From an uncultured Porphyromonadaceae bacterium (GTDB lineage Bacteria; Bacteroidota; Bacteroidia; Bacteroidales; Muribaculaceae): a stretch of 54,936 nt of DNA. Under the pieces are notes generated by a model. The model saw only the letters and a list, made by a program, of their open reading frames with translations, was not told the origin of the DNA and did no database searches. Position numbers and translations under genes: made by a program. Each line of letters begins with the position of its first letter. Position 1 is the first letter of the stretch. Location of the stretch: assembly GCA_947177035.1 (NCBI GenBank), contig CAMWSS010000015.1, positions 1 to 54,936 on the forward strand, written 5' to 3'. Below are positions 9,877-18,203 of this stretch, piece by piece.

Positions 9877-9906
9877 CAAAGGTAACAAATAAATTCCACC
9901 TGCAAA
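9877..9906 (-). promoter_or_regulatory. Promoter of the DEAD-box helicase gene
   Basis: On the minus strand, TTTG (9906-9903), an 18-bp spacer and TACCTTTG (9884-9877) match the Bacteroidetes consensus. The start codon lies 22 bases downstream of the -7 element. Confidence 0.7.
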
Positions 9907-10023
9907 AACAGCCGGAACGGCCAGAACCGGCTCAATCATGAACATAATTCATTGAAATCACAGACGTTAACCGGCAGTTTCATGCCGAATTGCGAAACAT
10001 TTCACGATTTTTCGCTGAAAAAG

Positions 10024-10054
10024 TTGCGGATACGCTATCTTTTTCTTACCTTTG
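10024..10054 (+). promoter_or_regulatory. Promoter of the zapB-like/zapA/rny run
   Basis: TTG at 10024-10026, a 20-bp spacer and TACCTTTG at 10047-10054. The first start codon is 18 bases downstream. No other strong promoter is visible before rny. Confidence 0.6.
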
Positions 10055-10072
10055 TAGAAAATTTGGCATAAC

Positions 10073-10369
10073 ATGACCACAACGGTTAACGATACTTACA
10101 ACAGCATTCGGTCTAAAGTGTATGTGATCGTCGAAAATCAGCATCGTCTGACAAATGAAATCAATGCGCTGAAAGAAGAAAATGCCGGGTTACGCGCTCA
10201 GATCGCGTCTCTGCAAAAGGAAATGCACCGAATGAAAATCGACAGTGAATATCTTACCGTGGCGTCCGTCATAGCCCACGACAGGGCCGAGGTGGAAAGC
10301 GCCAGATCATTGCTTGCCGGATTAGTGCGTGACGTCGATCGTTGCATAGCAGAACTCTCCGCTGTCTGA
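10073..10369 (+). CDS. Small coiled-coil protein upstream of zapA (ZapB-like by position)
   Basis: A 98-residue protein without signal peptide or membrane helix. Residues about 20-62 form a heptad-rich coiled coil (NQHRLTNEINALKEENAGLR and on), followed by a shorter helical C-terminus. Its stop codon overlaps the zapA start (TGATG), so the two are translationally coupled. In E. coli the coiled-coil protein ZapB works with ZapA to stabilise the FtsZ ring. A similar partnership is suggested here only by size, coiled coil and position; no sequence homology to ZapB is claimed. Confidence 0.75.
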   Translation: MTTTVNDTYNSIRSKVYVIVENQHRLTNEINALKEENAGLRAQIASLQKEMHRMKIDSEYLTVASVIAHDRAEVESARSLLAGLVRDVDRCIAELSAV

Positions 10370-10665
10370 TGCAGATGAATGATAAACAGAAAATAACAAT
10401 CCAGTTAGCCGAGCTTCCCCGGATTCCGCTGGCCGTCACCCTCGGCCATGAAGAAGAGATGGCCCGCAAGGCCGAAAAGCTCGTCAACGAACGCTGGGCA
10501 CACCTGAGCCGACAGTTCGCCAACGAAAATTCGCTCATGGTAATGGCCCGCGTGGCATTCCAGTACGCGATGCTATATGTCAGATCAGAGCATCGCCACA
10601 ACGAAATGGAAGAACTGAACCGAGAGCTGGATGCTCTTCTGCATGATCTGCCGGGCTTAGAGTAG
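10369..10665 (+). CDS. zapA: Cell division protein ZapA
   Basis: A 98-residue FtsZ-ring-associated protein. The start at 10369 is chosen for the TGATG overlap with the upstream gene; an ATG two codons later (10375) is an alternative. The N-terminal part (KITIQLAELPRIPLAVTLGH) and the following EEEMARKAEKLVNERW match the ZapA globular head, with a C-terminal helix (HRHNEMEELNRELDALLHDL) that forms the antiparallel coiled coil in known structures. ZapA cross-links FtsZ filaments at midcell. The gene is followed by the structured region described as candidate 6S RNA. Confidence 0.88.
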   Translation: MQMNDKQKITIQLAELPRIPLAVTLGHEEEMARKAEKLVNERWAHLSRQFANENSLMVMARVAFQYAMLYVRSEHRHNEMEELNRELDALLHDLPGLE

Positions 10666-10667
10666 CC

Positions 10668-10806
10668 CCAAGAATTTCACCGGCCCGAGCCGACTGACCG
10701 GAAGCTCGCCATGACCGACTGACCGCACCCGTATTCGCCACTCCCGCACCAGCCGCCCGCACTCGGAGGCTGCTTAGCGGCCGAAGCGTCTGCGGGTGTT
10801 GTAGCA
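10668..10806 (+). ncRNA. ssrS: Candidate 6S RNA between zapA and rny
   Basis: The 207-base gap between zapA and rny has no reading frame but is highly structured. CCCGCA (10756-10761) pairs with TGCGGG (10791-10796), enclosing GGCTGC (10768-10773) paired with GCGGCC (10777-10782) around a TTA loop. The GC-rich 5' half (10680-10740) has repeated CCGACTGACCG-like segments. From memory, Bacteroidetes genomes often carry ssrS, the RNA that binds housekeeping RNA polymerase, next to zapA and rny. The ends are approximate and I could not fold a full closing stem by hand, so the call rests mainly on position. Confidence 0.45.
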
Positions 10807-10872
10807 TAAACAAAAACCGAAACCCTAAAATCCATTCATTCACTTATTTAATACCAAGTCAATCAAACATAT

Positions 10873-12420
10873 ATGGATATAACACCGTTTATTATCATAA
10901 TCGTGGCCATTGTGGCGCTCTGCGTCGGAGTAGCGGTCACTGTGTTTGCTCAAAAAAAGATGGCCCGCACGGCCTCGAAACAGATTCTGGAAGAAGCACG
11001 TCTGGAAGCAGAGAATATCAAAAAGCAAAAACTCCTTGAAGCAAAGGAAGAAGAGCTGAAAATCACTAACGAAGCCGAACGCCTGGCCAATCAGCGCATG
11101 AGCAAGGTGCAAAGCGCCGAAGCCCGCGCCAAGCAACGTGAAATCCAGCTCAACCAGCAACAGAGCGAAAACCAGAGAGCAAAAAACGAAAACGAAGCCA
11201 CAAAAAACCACCTCGAAGCCCAGATGTCAATGATCGAGGAGAAAAAGGCCGAAATCGAACGCATGCACAAATCGGCTATAGAAACTCTCGAGCATCTTTC
11301 TGGACTCTCATCGGAAGAAGCCAAGGAAAAGCTGGTGGAAACGATGAAAGACGAAGCCAAGACAGCTGCCGCGTCATACATCAATGAAATCATGGACGAG
11401 GCAAAGCTCACTGCCAACAAGGAAGCCAAACGAATCGTGATCCAATCGATCCAGCGCGTGGCGACCGAAACCGCCATCGAGAACTCGGTGACAGTATTCC
11501 ACATCGACTCCGACGAAATAAAAGGCCGCATCATCGGCCGCGAAGGCCGCAACATCCGCGCGCTCGAAGCCCACACTGGCATAGAGATCATTGTCGACGA
11601 CACCCCCGAAGCCATCGTGCTGAGCAGCTTTGACCCGGTGCGCCGCGAAGTGGCACGCCTGGCCCTGCACCAGCTGGTGAGCGACGGCCGAATCCACCCC
11701 GCCCGCATCGAGGAAGTCGTGACAAAAGTGCGCAAACAGATCGAAGAAGAAATCGTCGAAACCGGAAAACGCACTGCGATAGACCTCGGAATCCACGGAC
11801 TCAACCCCGAACTGATCCGCATGGTCGGCAAAATGAAATATCGCTCGTCATACGGCCAGAACCTGCTGCAACACGCTCGCGAAACGGCCAACCTCTGCGC
11901 AGTGATGGCTTCAGAACTCGGACTCAACCCCAAAAAAGCCCGCCGCGCCGGACTGCTGCACGACATAGGCAAGGTGCCCGACGAGGAACCCGAACTGCCC
12001 CACGCTCTGCTCGGCATGAAACTGGCCGAAAAATACAAGGAAAAACCTGACATCTGCAACGCCATCGGCGCACACCACGACGAAGTGGAACCTACAACTC
12101 TGCTGGCTCCGATCGTGCAGATCTGCGACGCCATCTCCGGTGCTCGCCCGGGTGCACGCCGTGAAATCGTCGAAGCCTATCTGAAACGCCTCAACGACCT
12201 CGAACAGCTTGCAATGAGCTATCCCGGAGTCATCAAGACATATGCCATACAAGCCGGACGCGAACTGCGCGTGATTGTCGGCGCCGACAAAATCGACGAC
12301 GCCGAGACCGAACAGCTGTCGGCCGAGATCGCACGCAAGATTCAGGACGAGATGACATATCCCGGACAAGTCAAAATCACTGTAATCCGCGAAACCCGCG
12401 CAGTGAGCTTCGCTAAATAA
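10873..12420 (+). CDS. rny: Ribonuclease Y
   Basis: A 515-residue membrane-anchored endoribonuclease that starts mRNA decay. Residues about 5-25 form the N-terminal membrane helix ([20 protein letters not shown]). A long charged coiled coil follows to about residue 200. The KH domain carries [19 protein letters not shown]. The HD domain has the metal-binding motif LLHDIGK and the downstream [10 protein letters not shown]. The length is standard for the family. The PSP1/RicT gene begins 18 bases after the stop, which matters because RicT is a known partner of RNase Y in Bacillus. Confidence 0.96.
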   Translation: MDITPFIIIIVAIVALCVGVAVTVFAQKKMARTASKQILEEARLEAENIKKQKLLEAKEEELKITNEAERLANQRMSKVQSAEARAKQREIQLNQQQSENQRAKNENEATKNHLEAQMSMIEEKKAEIERMHKSAIETLEHLSGLSSEEAKEKLVETMKDEAKTAAASYINEIMDEAKLTANKEAKRIVIQSIQRVATETAIENSVTVFHIDSDEIKGRIIGREGRNIRALEAHTGIEIIVDDTPEAIVLSSFDPVRREVARLALHQLVSDGRIHPARIEEVVTKVRKQIEEEIVETGKRTAIDLGIHGLNPELIRMVGKMKYRSSYGQNLLQHARETANLCAVMASELGLNPKKARRAGLLHDIGKVPDEEPELPHALLGMKLAEKYKEKPDICNAIGAHHDEVEPTTLLAPIVQICDAISGARPGARREIVEAYLKRLNDLEQLAMSYPGVIKTYAIQAGRELRVIVGADKIDDAETEQLSAEIARKIQDEMTYPGQVKITVIRETRAVSFAK

Positions 12421-12438
12421 TCAGGAGCTGAGCCGACT

Positions 12439-13602
12439 ATGGACGACCCCAAAGAAGGGAAAAGCTGCGGAAAACGCTGCGGCGACAAGGAATGTCCCCG
12501 TGGCAAACTCCACTCGTTCGACTACCTGCGAGAAGTGCCCGGCGCCATGGAGCAATGCGACATGGTCGAGGTGCAGTTCAAGAACACCCGCAAAGGCTAT
12601 TATCTCAACTCCCTTAAAATAGACGTAAACCAGGGCGACATGGTGGCTGTGGAGTCAAATCCCGGCCACGACATCGGAGTGGTCACTCTGACAGGCCCGC
12701 TGGTGCTCCTGCAGATGAAACGCGCGGGCATCAGACGCGACGCCGAACTGAAACGACTGTTCCGTCTGGCAAAGCCTGCCGACATTGAAAAATACGAAGA
12801 GGCACGCTCCCGCGAAAACGAAACGATGATCCGGGCGCGAAAAATCGCCGAAGAGCTGGGGCTCAACATGAAGATCGGCGACGTAGAATATCAAGGCGAC
12901 GGCAACAAAGCCATATTCTACTACATAGCCGACGAACGAGTCGACTTCCGACAACTGATCAAAGTGCTGGCCGACACGTTCAAGGTGCGCATCGAGATGA
13001 AACAGATCGGAGCGCGCCAGGAAGCAGGACGCATCGGAGGCATCGGACCATGCGGACGACCGCTGTGCTGCTCCACCTGGATCAGCAACTTCATGAGCGT
13101 CGCCACCGCCGCCGCCCGATTCCAGGATCTCTCGCTCAACCCGCAGAAACTGGCCGGACAATGCGCAAAACTGAAGTGCTGCCTGAACTATGAAGTCGAC
13201 ACCTACCTTGAAGCAGTGCGCAAACTGCCGGGAAAAGAGATCAGACTGGAAACGGCTGACGCCACATGGTTCTTCTTCAAAGCCGACGTATTCAAAGGCG
13301 ACATCACATACTCCAGCGACAAGAAAGTGGCCGCAAACCTGACCACCATCGACGCCGCCAGAGCCTTCGAGATCATCGCCATGAACAAAGAAGGCGAGAA
13401 ACCCGCCCAGCTCAAGCGTGACGAAGACGTGGCTTCGGAAGCAAAAGAGAACCGGAAAGTGGACCTGCTCGATCAGGACAACATCAACCGCTTCGACAAG
13501 AAGAAAAAGAAAAAGAAGAAAAAGAAACCAGCCGGCACCAGAAAAGAGAGTCAGGCCCCTGATTCCGCGTCCGGCACCCCGGCAGCGGAAAAAAATGCGT
13601 AA
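12439..13602 (+). CDS. PSP1 domain protein, RicT (YaaT)-like
   Basis: A 387-residue cytoplasmic protein. A Cys-rich N-terminus (CGKRCGDKECPRGK) precedes the PSP1 core. The core contains GGIGPCGRPLCCSTW and CAKLKCCLNYE, the Cys pattern that binds a 4Fe-4S cluster in Bacillus RicT. The C-terminus is a basic tail with a run of about ten lysines encoded by an A/G-only stretch near 13498-13530, then a low-complexity end. In Bacillus subtilis RicT, with RicA and RicF, directs RNase Y cleavage of operon mRNAs. Position directly after rny suggests the same partnership here, with no RicA or RicF gene in sight. The last 8 bases overlap gldH. Confidence 0.85.
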   Translation: MDDPKEGKSCGKRCGDKECPRGKLHSFDYLREVPGAMEQCDMVEVQFKNTRKGYYLNSLKIDVNQGDMVAVESNPGHDIGVVTLTGPLVLLQMKRAGIRRDAELKRLFRLAKPADIEKYEEARSRENETMIRARKIAEELGLNMKIGDVEYQGDGNKAIFYYIADERVDFRQLIKVLADTFKVRIEMKQIGARQEAGRIGGIGPCGRPLCCSTWISNFMSVATAAARFQDLSLNPQKLAGQCAKLKCCLNYEVDTYLEAVRKLPGKEIRLETADATWFFFKADVFKGDITYSSDKKVAANLTTIDAARAFEIIAMNKEGEKPAQLKRDEDVASEAKENRKVDLLDQDNINRFDKKKKKKKKKKPAGTRKESQAPDSASGTPAAEKNA

Positions 13603-14059
13603 GATTCCAATCCTAATTCTCGCGGCAATGGCGGGGGCGGCATGCTCCCGCCATGCCGACGATTACAGCAGGTTTCATGACATACCTGACCGCAGATGGG
13701 GCTTTTATCACCATCTGACATTTGACGTGACACCTGAGGATTCGGTGGTCACCGGCGAATTGCAGCTGGTGGTCCGCCACACCAACGACTATCCCTTCTC
13801 CAATCTCTATCTGGAAATGACATGCTGCCAGCCGGGACGCCCCACCAGCTGCGACACCCTGAGCATCGAGCTGGCCGACATCTATGGCAACTGGACCGGC
13901 AGCGGACTGGGCACCTCATTCCAGCGCGCTGTGACAGTCAATCCGCATTTCACAGTGTGTGACAGCGCACACATCCGCCTGCGCCATGTGATGCGCGTGG
14001 ATCCGGTGCCGGAAATCGAACAGATAGGCATCATCTTCAAAGCCATCGACACAAAATGA
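13595..14059 (+). CDS. gldH: Gliding motility lipoprotein GldH
   Basis: A 154-residue lipoprotein. The ATG at 13595 gives a signal peptide with lipobox GAAC at Cys17; the longer open frame upstream runs inside ricT. The mature part, with FDVTPEDSVVTGELQLVVRH and NDYPFSNLYLEM, matches the GldH family. In Flavobacterium GldH is needed for gliding and belongs to the Gld set tied to the type IX system; in gut Bacteroidales it persists although gliding is not expected. It overlaps ricT by 8 bases and the next gene by ATGA. Confidence 0.85.
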   Translation: MRKIPILILAAMAGAACSRHADDYSRFHDIPDRRWGFYHHLTFDVTPEDSVVTGELQLVVRHTNDYPFSNLYLEMTCCQPGRPTSCDTLSIELADIYGNWTGSGLGTSFQRAVTVNPHFTVCDSAHIRLRHVMRVDPVPEIEQIGIIFKAIDTK

Positions 14060-15216
14060 AATATAATCTCCGACAACTGTGTCTGCTCGACCACAACGAG
14101 CAGCGGATCAGGCTGGCGCGTCTGAAAGTCAGCCATCCGACTCTGATATGCGACAACGCCAACCTGCTGTATCTGACAGGACGCGTATTCTCCGGATATA
14201 TATACCTGGCTCCGGAGTCTGATCCGGTCTACTTCGTGAAACGCCCGGCCACCCTCGAGGGCGAACGCGTGCACTACATACGCAAACCGGAGGAGATAAA
14301 AGAAATCACCGGCACCACCCGCACTCTCGGCCTGGAAACCGGATCTCTGCCCTATGCCGATGCCATAAGACTCAAAAACGCGATGGGAGCCGCCGAAATC
14401 ACCGACGTCAGCGCCGCCATAATGAACGCGCGCGCCGTGAAGACTCCGCTTGAAATCAAGCTCCTCGAAGAAGATGGCATCAGACAATGCGAAATATATT
14501 CCCGCATTCCTGAGCTATATGCCGAAGGAATGAGCGACGTGGAACTACAGGTCGAGACAGAGCGCCTGTGTCGGCTCCACGGATGCCTCGGACTGTTTCG
14601 CGTCAACGGCCCGTCGATGGAACTGCACATGGGCAACGTGCTGGCCGGCGACAACGCCGATGCCCCGTCGCCATATGATTTCGCCATGGGCGGCGCCGGA
14701 CTCGACCCGTCGATTCCGGTCGGCGCAAGCGGCGAGAAAATCGCGCGCGGAAAGTCAGTGATGGTTGACATGAACGGCAACTTCAACGGATACATGACCG
14801 ACATGACCCGCACCTTCTCGTGCGGCAGGCTCTCCGATCTGGCCATGAAGGCACATGCCTGCTCAATCGAGATCTGTGAGTCGCTGGCCGCAATGGGAAA
14901 ACCGGGCACGGAAGCGAAAGCGCTCTATGAAACCGCCCGGCAGATAGCCGAAAAACACGGCCTGGCAGACTATTTCATGGGCCACCGCAGCCACGCCGGA
15001 TTCGTCGGCCACGGAGTCGGCATCCAGATCAACGAACTGCCCGTCATAGCCCCGCGCAGCCGCCACATACTGGAAGAAGGCAACGTGATAGCCCTCGAAC
15101 CCAAATTCGTGATCCCTGACACCGGCGCCGTAGGCATCGAAAACACCTATGTCGTCGAAGTCGAAGGCATGAGATCAATAACCAACGCCCCGGAGGCAAT
15201 CATCGACTTGCTATGA
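14056..15216 (+). CDS. M24 family aminopeptidase (Xaa-Pro dipeptidase-like)
   Basis: A 386-residue metallopeptidase of the pita-bread fold. The creatinase-like N-terminal domain covers about residues 1-140. The catalytic half shows the metal ligands in order: Asp in MVDMNG, Asp in MTDMTRTF, His in VGHGVGIQI, Glu in ALEPKF and Glu in GIENTYVV. Such enzymes remove residues before proline in peptides; the exact specificity is unknown. No signal peptide is seen, so it is cytoplasmic. Both ends are ATGA overlaps, linking it to gldH and the CCA enzyme gene. Confidence 0.9.
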   Translation: MKYNLRQLCLLDHNEQRIRLARLKVSHPTLICDNANLLYLTGRVFSGYIYLAPESDPVYFVKRPATLEGERVHYIRKPEEIKEITGTTRTLGLETGSLPYADAIRLKNAMGAAEITDVSAAIMNARAVKTPLEIKLLEEDGIRQCEIYSRIPELYAEGMSDVELQVETERLCRLHGCLGLFRVNGPSMELHMGNVLAGDNADAPSPYDFAMGGAGLDPSIPVGASGEKIARGKSVMVDMNGNFNGYMTDMTRTFSCGRLSDLAMKAHACSIEICESLAAMGKPGTEAKALYETARQIAEKHGLADYFMGHRSHAGFVGHGVGIQINELPVIAPRSRHILEEGNVIALEPKFVIPDTGAVGIENTYVVEVEGMRSITNAPEAIIDLL

Positions 15217-16658
15217 TACCGGAAAAAGACGAAAAAATATTGCGCCTGGTCGGACGCGTGGCCGACAGCCTCGGGCTTGAATGCCATGCCGTCGGAGGCT
15301 ATGTGCGCGACTGCTTCCTGAAGCGCGCGAGCAAAGACATCGACTTCGTCACCGTCGGCTCAGGCATAGAACTTGCCCAGGCCGTGGCTCGCGAACTCGG
15401 CGCCGGCTCACACATAGCAGTGTTCCGCAATTTCGGCACAGCACAGGTGAAATGGCACGACACAGAACTGGAATTCGTTGGAGCGCGACGCGAAAGCTAC
15501 TCTCACGACTCGCGCAAGCCAATCGTGGAAGACGGCACCCTCGACGACGATCTGTCACGCCGCGACTTCACCGTCAACGCACTGGCCATGAGCGTAAACC
15601 ACAACGATTTCGGCAGAATAACCGACAAATTCGGCGGTCTTGGCGACATGGAGCGGCGAATTCTCCGCACTCCGCTCGACCCCGACGTGACATTCAGCGA
15701 CGACCCGCTCCGCATGATGCGGGCCATCCGGTTCGCCACCCAGCTGCGATTCAGCATCAACGCCGCAACGTTTGCCTCAATCACAAAAAACGCCGCGCGC
15801 ATCGAAATCATATCGCGTGAACGAGTGGCCGACGAACTGATGAAGATTATGCGCGCGCCGAAACCGTCGATCGGCTGGAGAATGCTGCTTGAATGCGGAC
15901 TGCTGCACTATATTCTGCCCGAACTGGAGCAGATGGAAGTAGTGGACCATGTGCGCGGACGCGCACACAAGAACAACTTCGACCACACACTCAAGGTGCT
16001 CGACAATGTGGCCGAAGTGTCAGACAACGTCTGGCTGCGCTGGAGCGCACTGCTTCACGACATCGGCAAACCGCAGACGAAACGATGGGACGACAAACTC
16101 GGATGGACATTCCACAACCACTCGTTTGTCGGCTCAAAAATGGTGCCTCGACTGTTTCGCTCGCTCAGACTGCCCATGGGCGAACCGATGAAATTCGTGC
16201 AGAAGATGGTCGACCTCCACATGCGTCCGATCATACTCAGCGAAGAAATAGTCACAGACAGCGCCGTCAGAAGGCTGCTTTTCGACGCCGGCAACGACGT
16301 GGAGTCGCTGATGACTCTCTGCGAGGCCGACATCACCACCGGACGCCCGGAAAAAATGCGCTCCTGCCTGGACAATTTCGCCATTGTCCGCCAGAAACTC
16401 ATCGAACTGGAAGACAAGGACCGAATCCGCAACTTCCAGCCGCCGATCACCGGCGACGACATAATGACCGTGTTCGGAATCCCGCCGTCACAACCGATCA
16501 AGATCCTGAAGGAAACAGTGAAAAACGCCATCCTCGACGGAGTCATCCCGAATGAGCGCCAGGCTGCATTCCAGTTCCTTCTGCCGGTCGCCGAATCGAT
16601 CGGACTAAAACCTATCAAACCTCTTCCTGACATATGTACATCGTCACCAAACGAATAG
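15213..16658 (+). CDS. tRNA nucleotidyltransferase (CCA-adding type) with HD domain
   Basis: A 481-residue class II nucleotidyltransferase. The head domain has GGYVRDCFLKRASKDIDFV, including the GG loop, the Arg and the DID metal pair, followed by RRDFTVNALAM. An HD domain follows with LLHDIGKPQTKRW. Enzymes with this layout add or repair the CCA end of tRNAs; the neighbouring queDE genes also serve tRNA. A poly(A) polymerase is the alternative reading but is less likely in this phylum. The ATGA overlap at the start and the 25-base overlap with queD at the end show tight coupling. Confidence 0.88.
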   Translation: MIPEKDEKILRLVGRVADSLGLECHAVGGYVRDCFLKRASKDIDFVTVGSGIELAQAVARELGAGSHIAVFRNFGTAQVKWHDTELEFVGARRESYSHDSRKPIVEDGTLDDDLSRRDFTVNALAMSVNHNDFGRITDKFGGLGDMERRILRTPLDPDVTFSDDPLRMMRAIRFATQLRFSINAATFASITKNAARIEIISRERVADELMKIMRAPKPSIGWRMLLECGLLHYILPELEQMEVVDHVRGRAHKNNFDHTLKVLDNVAEVSDNVWLRWSALLHDIGKPQTKRWDDKLGWTFHNHSFVGSKMVPRLFRSLRLPMGEPMKFVQKMVDLHMRPIILSEEIVTDSAVRRLLFDAGNDVESLMTLCEADITTGRPEKMRSCLDNFAIVRQKLIELEDKDRIRNFQPPITGDDIMTVFGIPPSQPIKILKETVKNAILDGVIPNERQAAFQFLLPVAESIGLKPIKPLPDICTSSPNE

Positions 16659-16969
16659 AAATATCCGCCTGCCACCGACTGGAACTCGACTATCCGAGCA
16701 AATGCACCAACGTGCACGGCCACAACTGGATAATCACCGTCCACTGCCGGGCTGAAAAACTCAACGCAAACGGCATGGTGGAAGACTTCACGGCCATCAA
16801 AGAGATGGTGACCGGCAAACTCGACCATGCCGACCTCAACGCGGCACTTCCGTTCAACCCGACGGCCGAAAACATCGCCCGCTGGATATGCGACAGCATA
16901 CCCACATGCTTCAGAGTCGACGTCCAGGAGAGCGAAGGCAACGTGGCCACTTACACCACCGAACCCTGA
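16634..16969 (+). CDS. queD: 6-carboxy-tetrahydropterin synthase QueD
   Basis: A 111-residue member of the PTPS family. Zinc ligands are the His in SACHRLE and the two in NVHGHNW. The catalytic Cys lies in SKCTNVHG. The acidic FTAIKEMV and LDHADLN segments complete the family pattern. QueD makes 6-carboxytetrahydropterin from dihydroneopterin triphosphate in queuosine precursor synthesis, and queE follows 5 bases later, which favours QueD over eukaryotic-type PTPS. The start overlaps the previous gene by 25 bases. Confidence 0.92.
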   Translation: MYIVTKRIEISACHRLELDYPSKCTNVHGHNWIITVHCRAEKLNANGMVEDFTAIKEMVTGKLDHADLNAALPFNPTAENIARWICDSIPTCFRVDVQESEGNVATYTTEP

Positions 16970-16974
16970 CACAT

Positions 16975-17520
16975 ATGCGAGTCAACGAAATATTCTACTC
17001 CATCCAGGGTGAAGGCGCCTGGACCGGCACTCCGATGGTATTCGTCAGATTCAGCGGATGCAACCGCGCGTGCGACTTCTGCGACACGAACCACACGCCG
17101 TTTACCGAAATGACCGAAGCCGAAATCGCCATGGCCGTGGGCCGGTGGCCGGCTCGACACGTAGTGATCACAGGCGGCGAACCTGCCCTTCAGCTCACAG
17201 ACTCACTGGTTGACCTGCTCCATGAGCGCGGACTGAAAGTCCACGTCGAAACCAACGGATCGCTCCCGCTCCCGGAAGCGGTCGACTGGGTCACATGCTC
17301 GCCTAAAACTCCACCCTATGGCATCACCCGCATCAACGAACTGAAAATCGTATTTCAGGGACAGGACGTGGAATCAATCGCCTCACAACTGCCGGCGGCA
17401 GAAGTGGAGTGCCTTCAGCCGCTTTCGGGAACCAACATCGCCGAAACCGTGGAATACGTCAAGTCAAACCCGCGCTGGCGCCTGTCGCTCCAGACCCATA
17501 AACTCATCGAAATTCCCTGA
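16975..17520 (+). CDS. queE: 7-carboxy-7-deazaguanine synthase QueE
   Basis: A 181-residue radical SAM enzyme that turns the QueD product into 7-carboxy-7-deazaguanine, the precursor of preQ0 and queuosine. The start at 16975 gives MRVNEIFYSIQGEGAWTGTP, the canonical opening. The iron-sulfur motif is CNRACDFC (C-x3-C-x2-C), followed by VITGGEP and HVETNGSLPLP. Its size is on the short side but normal for the family. The stop codon TGA at 17518 overlaps a CTG codon that probably starts the next gene. Confidence 0.95.
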   Translation: MRVNEIFYSIQGEGAWTGTPMVFVRFSGCNRACDFCDTNHTPFTEMTEAEIAMAVGRWPARHVVITGGEPALQLTDSLVDLLHERGLKVHVETNGSLPLPEAVDWVTCSPKTPPYGITRINELKIVFQGQDVESIASQLPAAEVECLQPLSGTNIAETVEYVKSNPRWRLSLQTHKLIEIP

Positions 17521-18203
17521 TACGCCGCGCTGTAATATTCACTATGCTCGTCAGCCTGGCGCTCGCCGGCTGTCAGGTCAGGCGCGTCCAGACGACACAA
17601 CGCCCGCACGCATCGCAACGGCAACAACCGAAACAACAGCGTCAGGAGCATCTGTCAAAACCGCGCCCGGCCACATCGGCCAAAACCGAACGACTCATAA
17701 AAGAAGCCAGAAAATGGATCGGCACCCCCTACCGTTACGGAGGCACATCTCGCTCCGGAGTCGACTGCTCGGGACTGACCATGGAACTGTTTCGCGAAGT
17801 CTACGACATAAAACTGCCGCGATCGTCGGCCGCCCAGCAGGAATTCTGCATCGGAGTGAGCCGCAAAGATCTCCAGCCGGGCGACCTGGTTTTTTTCGCC
17901 ACCACAAAACGCAAGAATGTGGTGTCGCACGTGGGCCTTTATATCGGTTCCGGACGCATGATCCACGCCTCCGGCTCACGCGGAGTCATGGAATCCGGAC
18001 TTGACGAAGCTTATTATCAACGCAACTGGCACTCAGGCGGCCGTGTGCTCCAGCCCACGGCTGTCAGCCCAGAACCACAACAGGCAAGACCCGACAGAAA
18101 CGCGCCGGCACTCCCGGCCGTGACAGCGCTCGACTCGCTGGAACTCATCATCGAACAACAGATTGACTCCATCTATGTGTCAGACCCCGACATATTCGAT
18201 TGA
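17517..18203 (+). CDS. NlpC/P60 family lipoprotein, probable CTG start
   Basis: A cell-wall peptidase-like lipoprotein of 228 residues. The first ATG (17544) would give a signal of only nine residues before the lipobox Cys, with no positive charge. Starting at the CTG at 17517, which overlaps the queE stop as CTGA, gives IRRAVIFTMLVSLALAGC, a normal lipoprotein signal with Cys19. No ATG, GTG or TTG lies in between. The mature part has a Gln/Pro-rich linker and then the NlpC/P60 domain with GTPYRYGGTSRSGVDCSG (catalytic Cys), SHVGLYIG (His) and MIHASG (third residue). Such enzymes cut peptidoglycan stem peptides. The gene overlaps the following U32 gene by 29 bases. Product is confident, start is not. 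Confidence 0.85.
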   Translation: MIRRAVIFTMLVSLALAGCQVRRVQTTQRPHASQRQQPKQQRQEHLSKPRPATSAKTERLIKEARKWIGTPYRYGGTSRSGVDCSGLTMELFREVYDIKLPRSSAAQQEFCIGVSRKDLQPGDLVFFATTKRKNVVSHVGLYIGSGRMIHASGSRGVMESGLDEAYYQRNWHSGGRVLQPTAVSPEPQQARPDRNAPALPAVTALDSLELIIEQQIDSIYVSDPDIFD

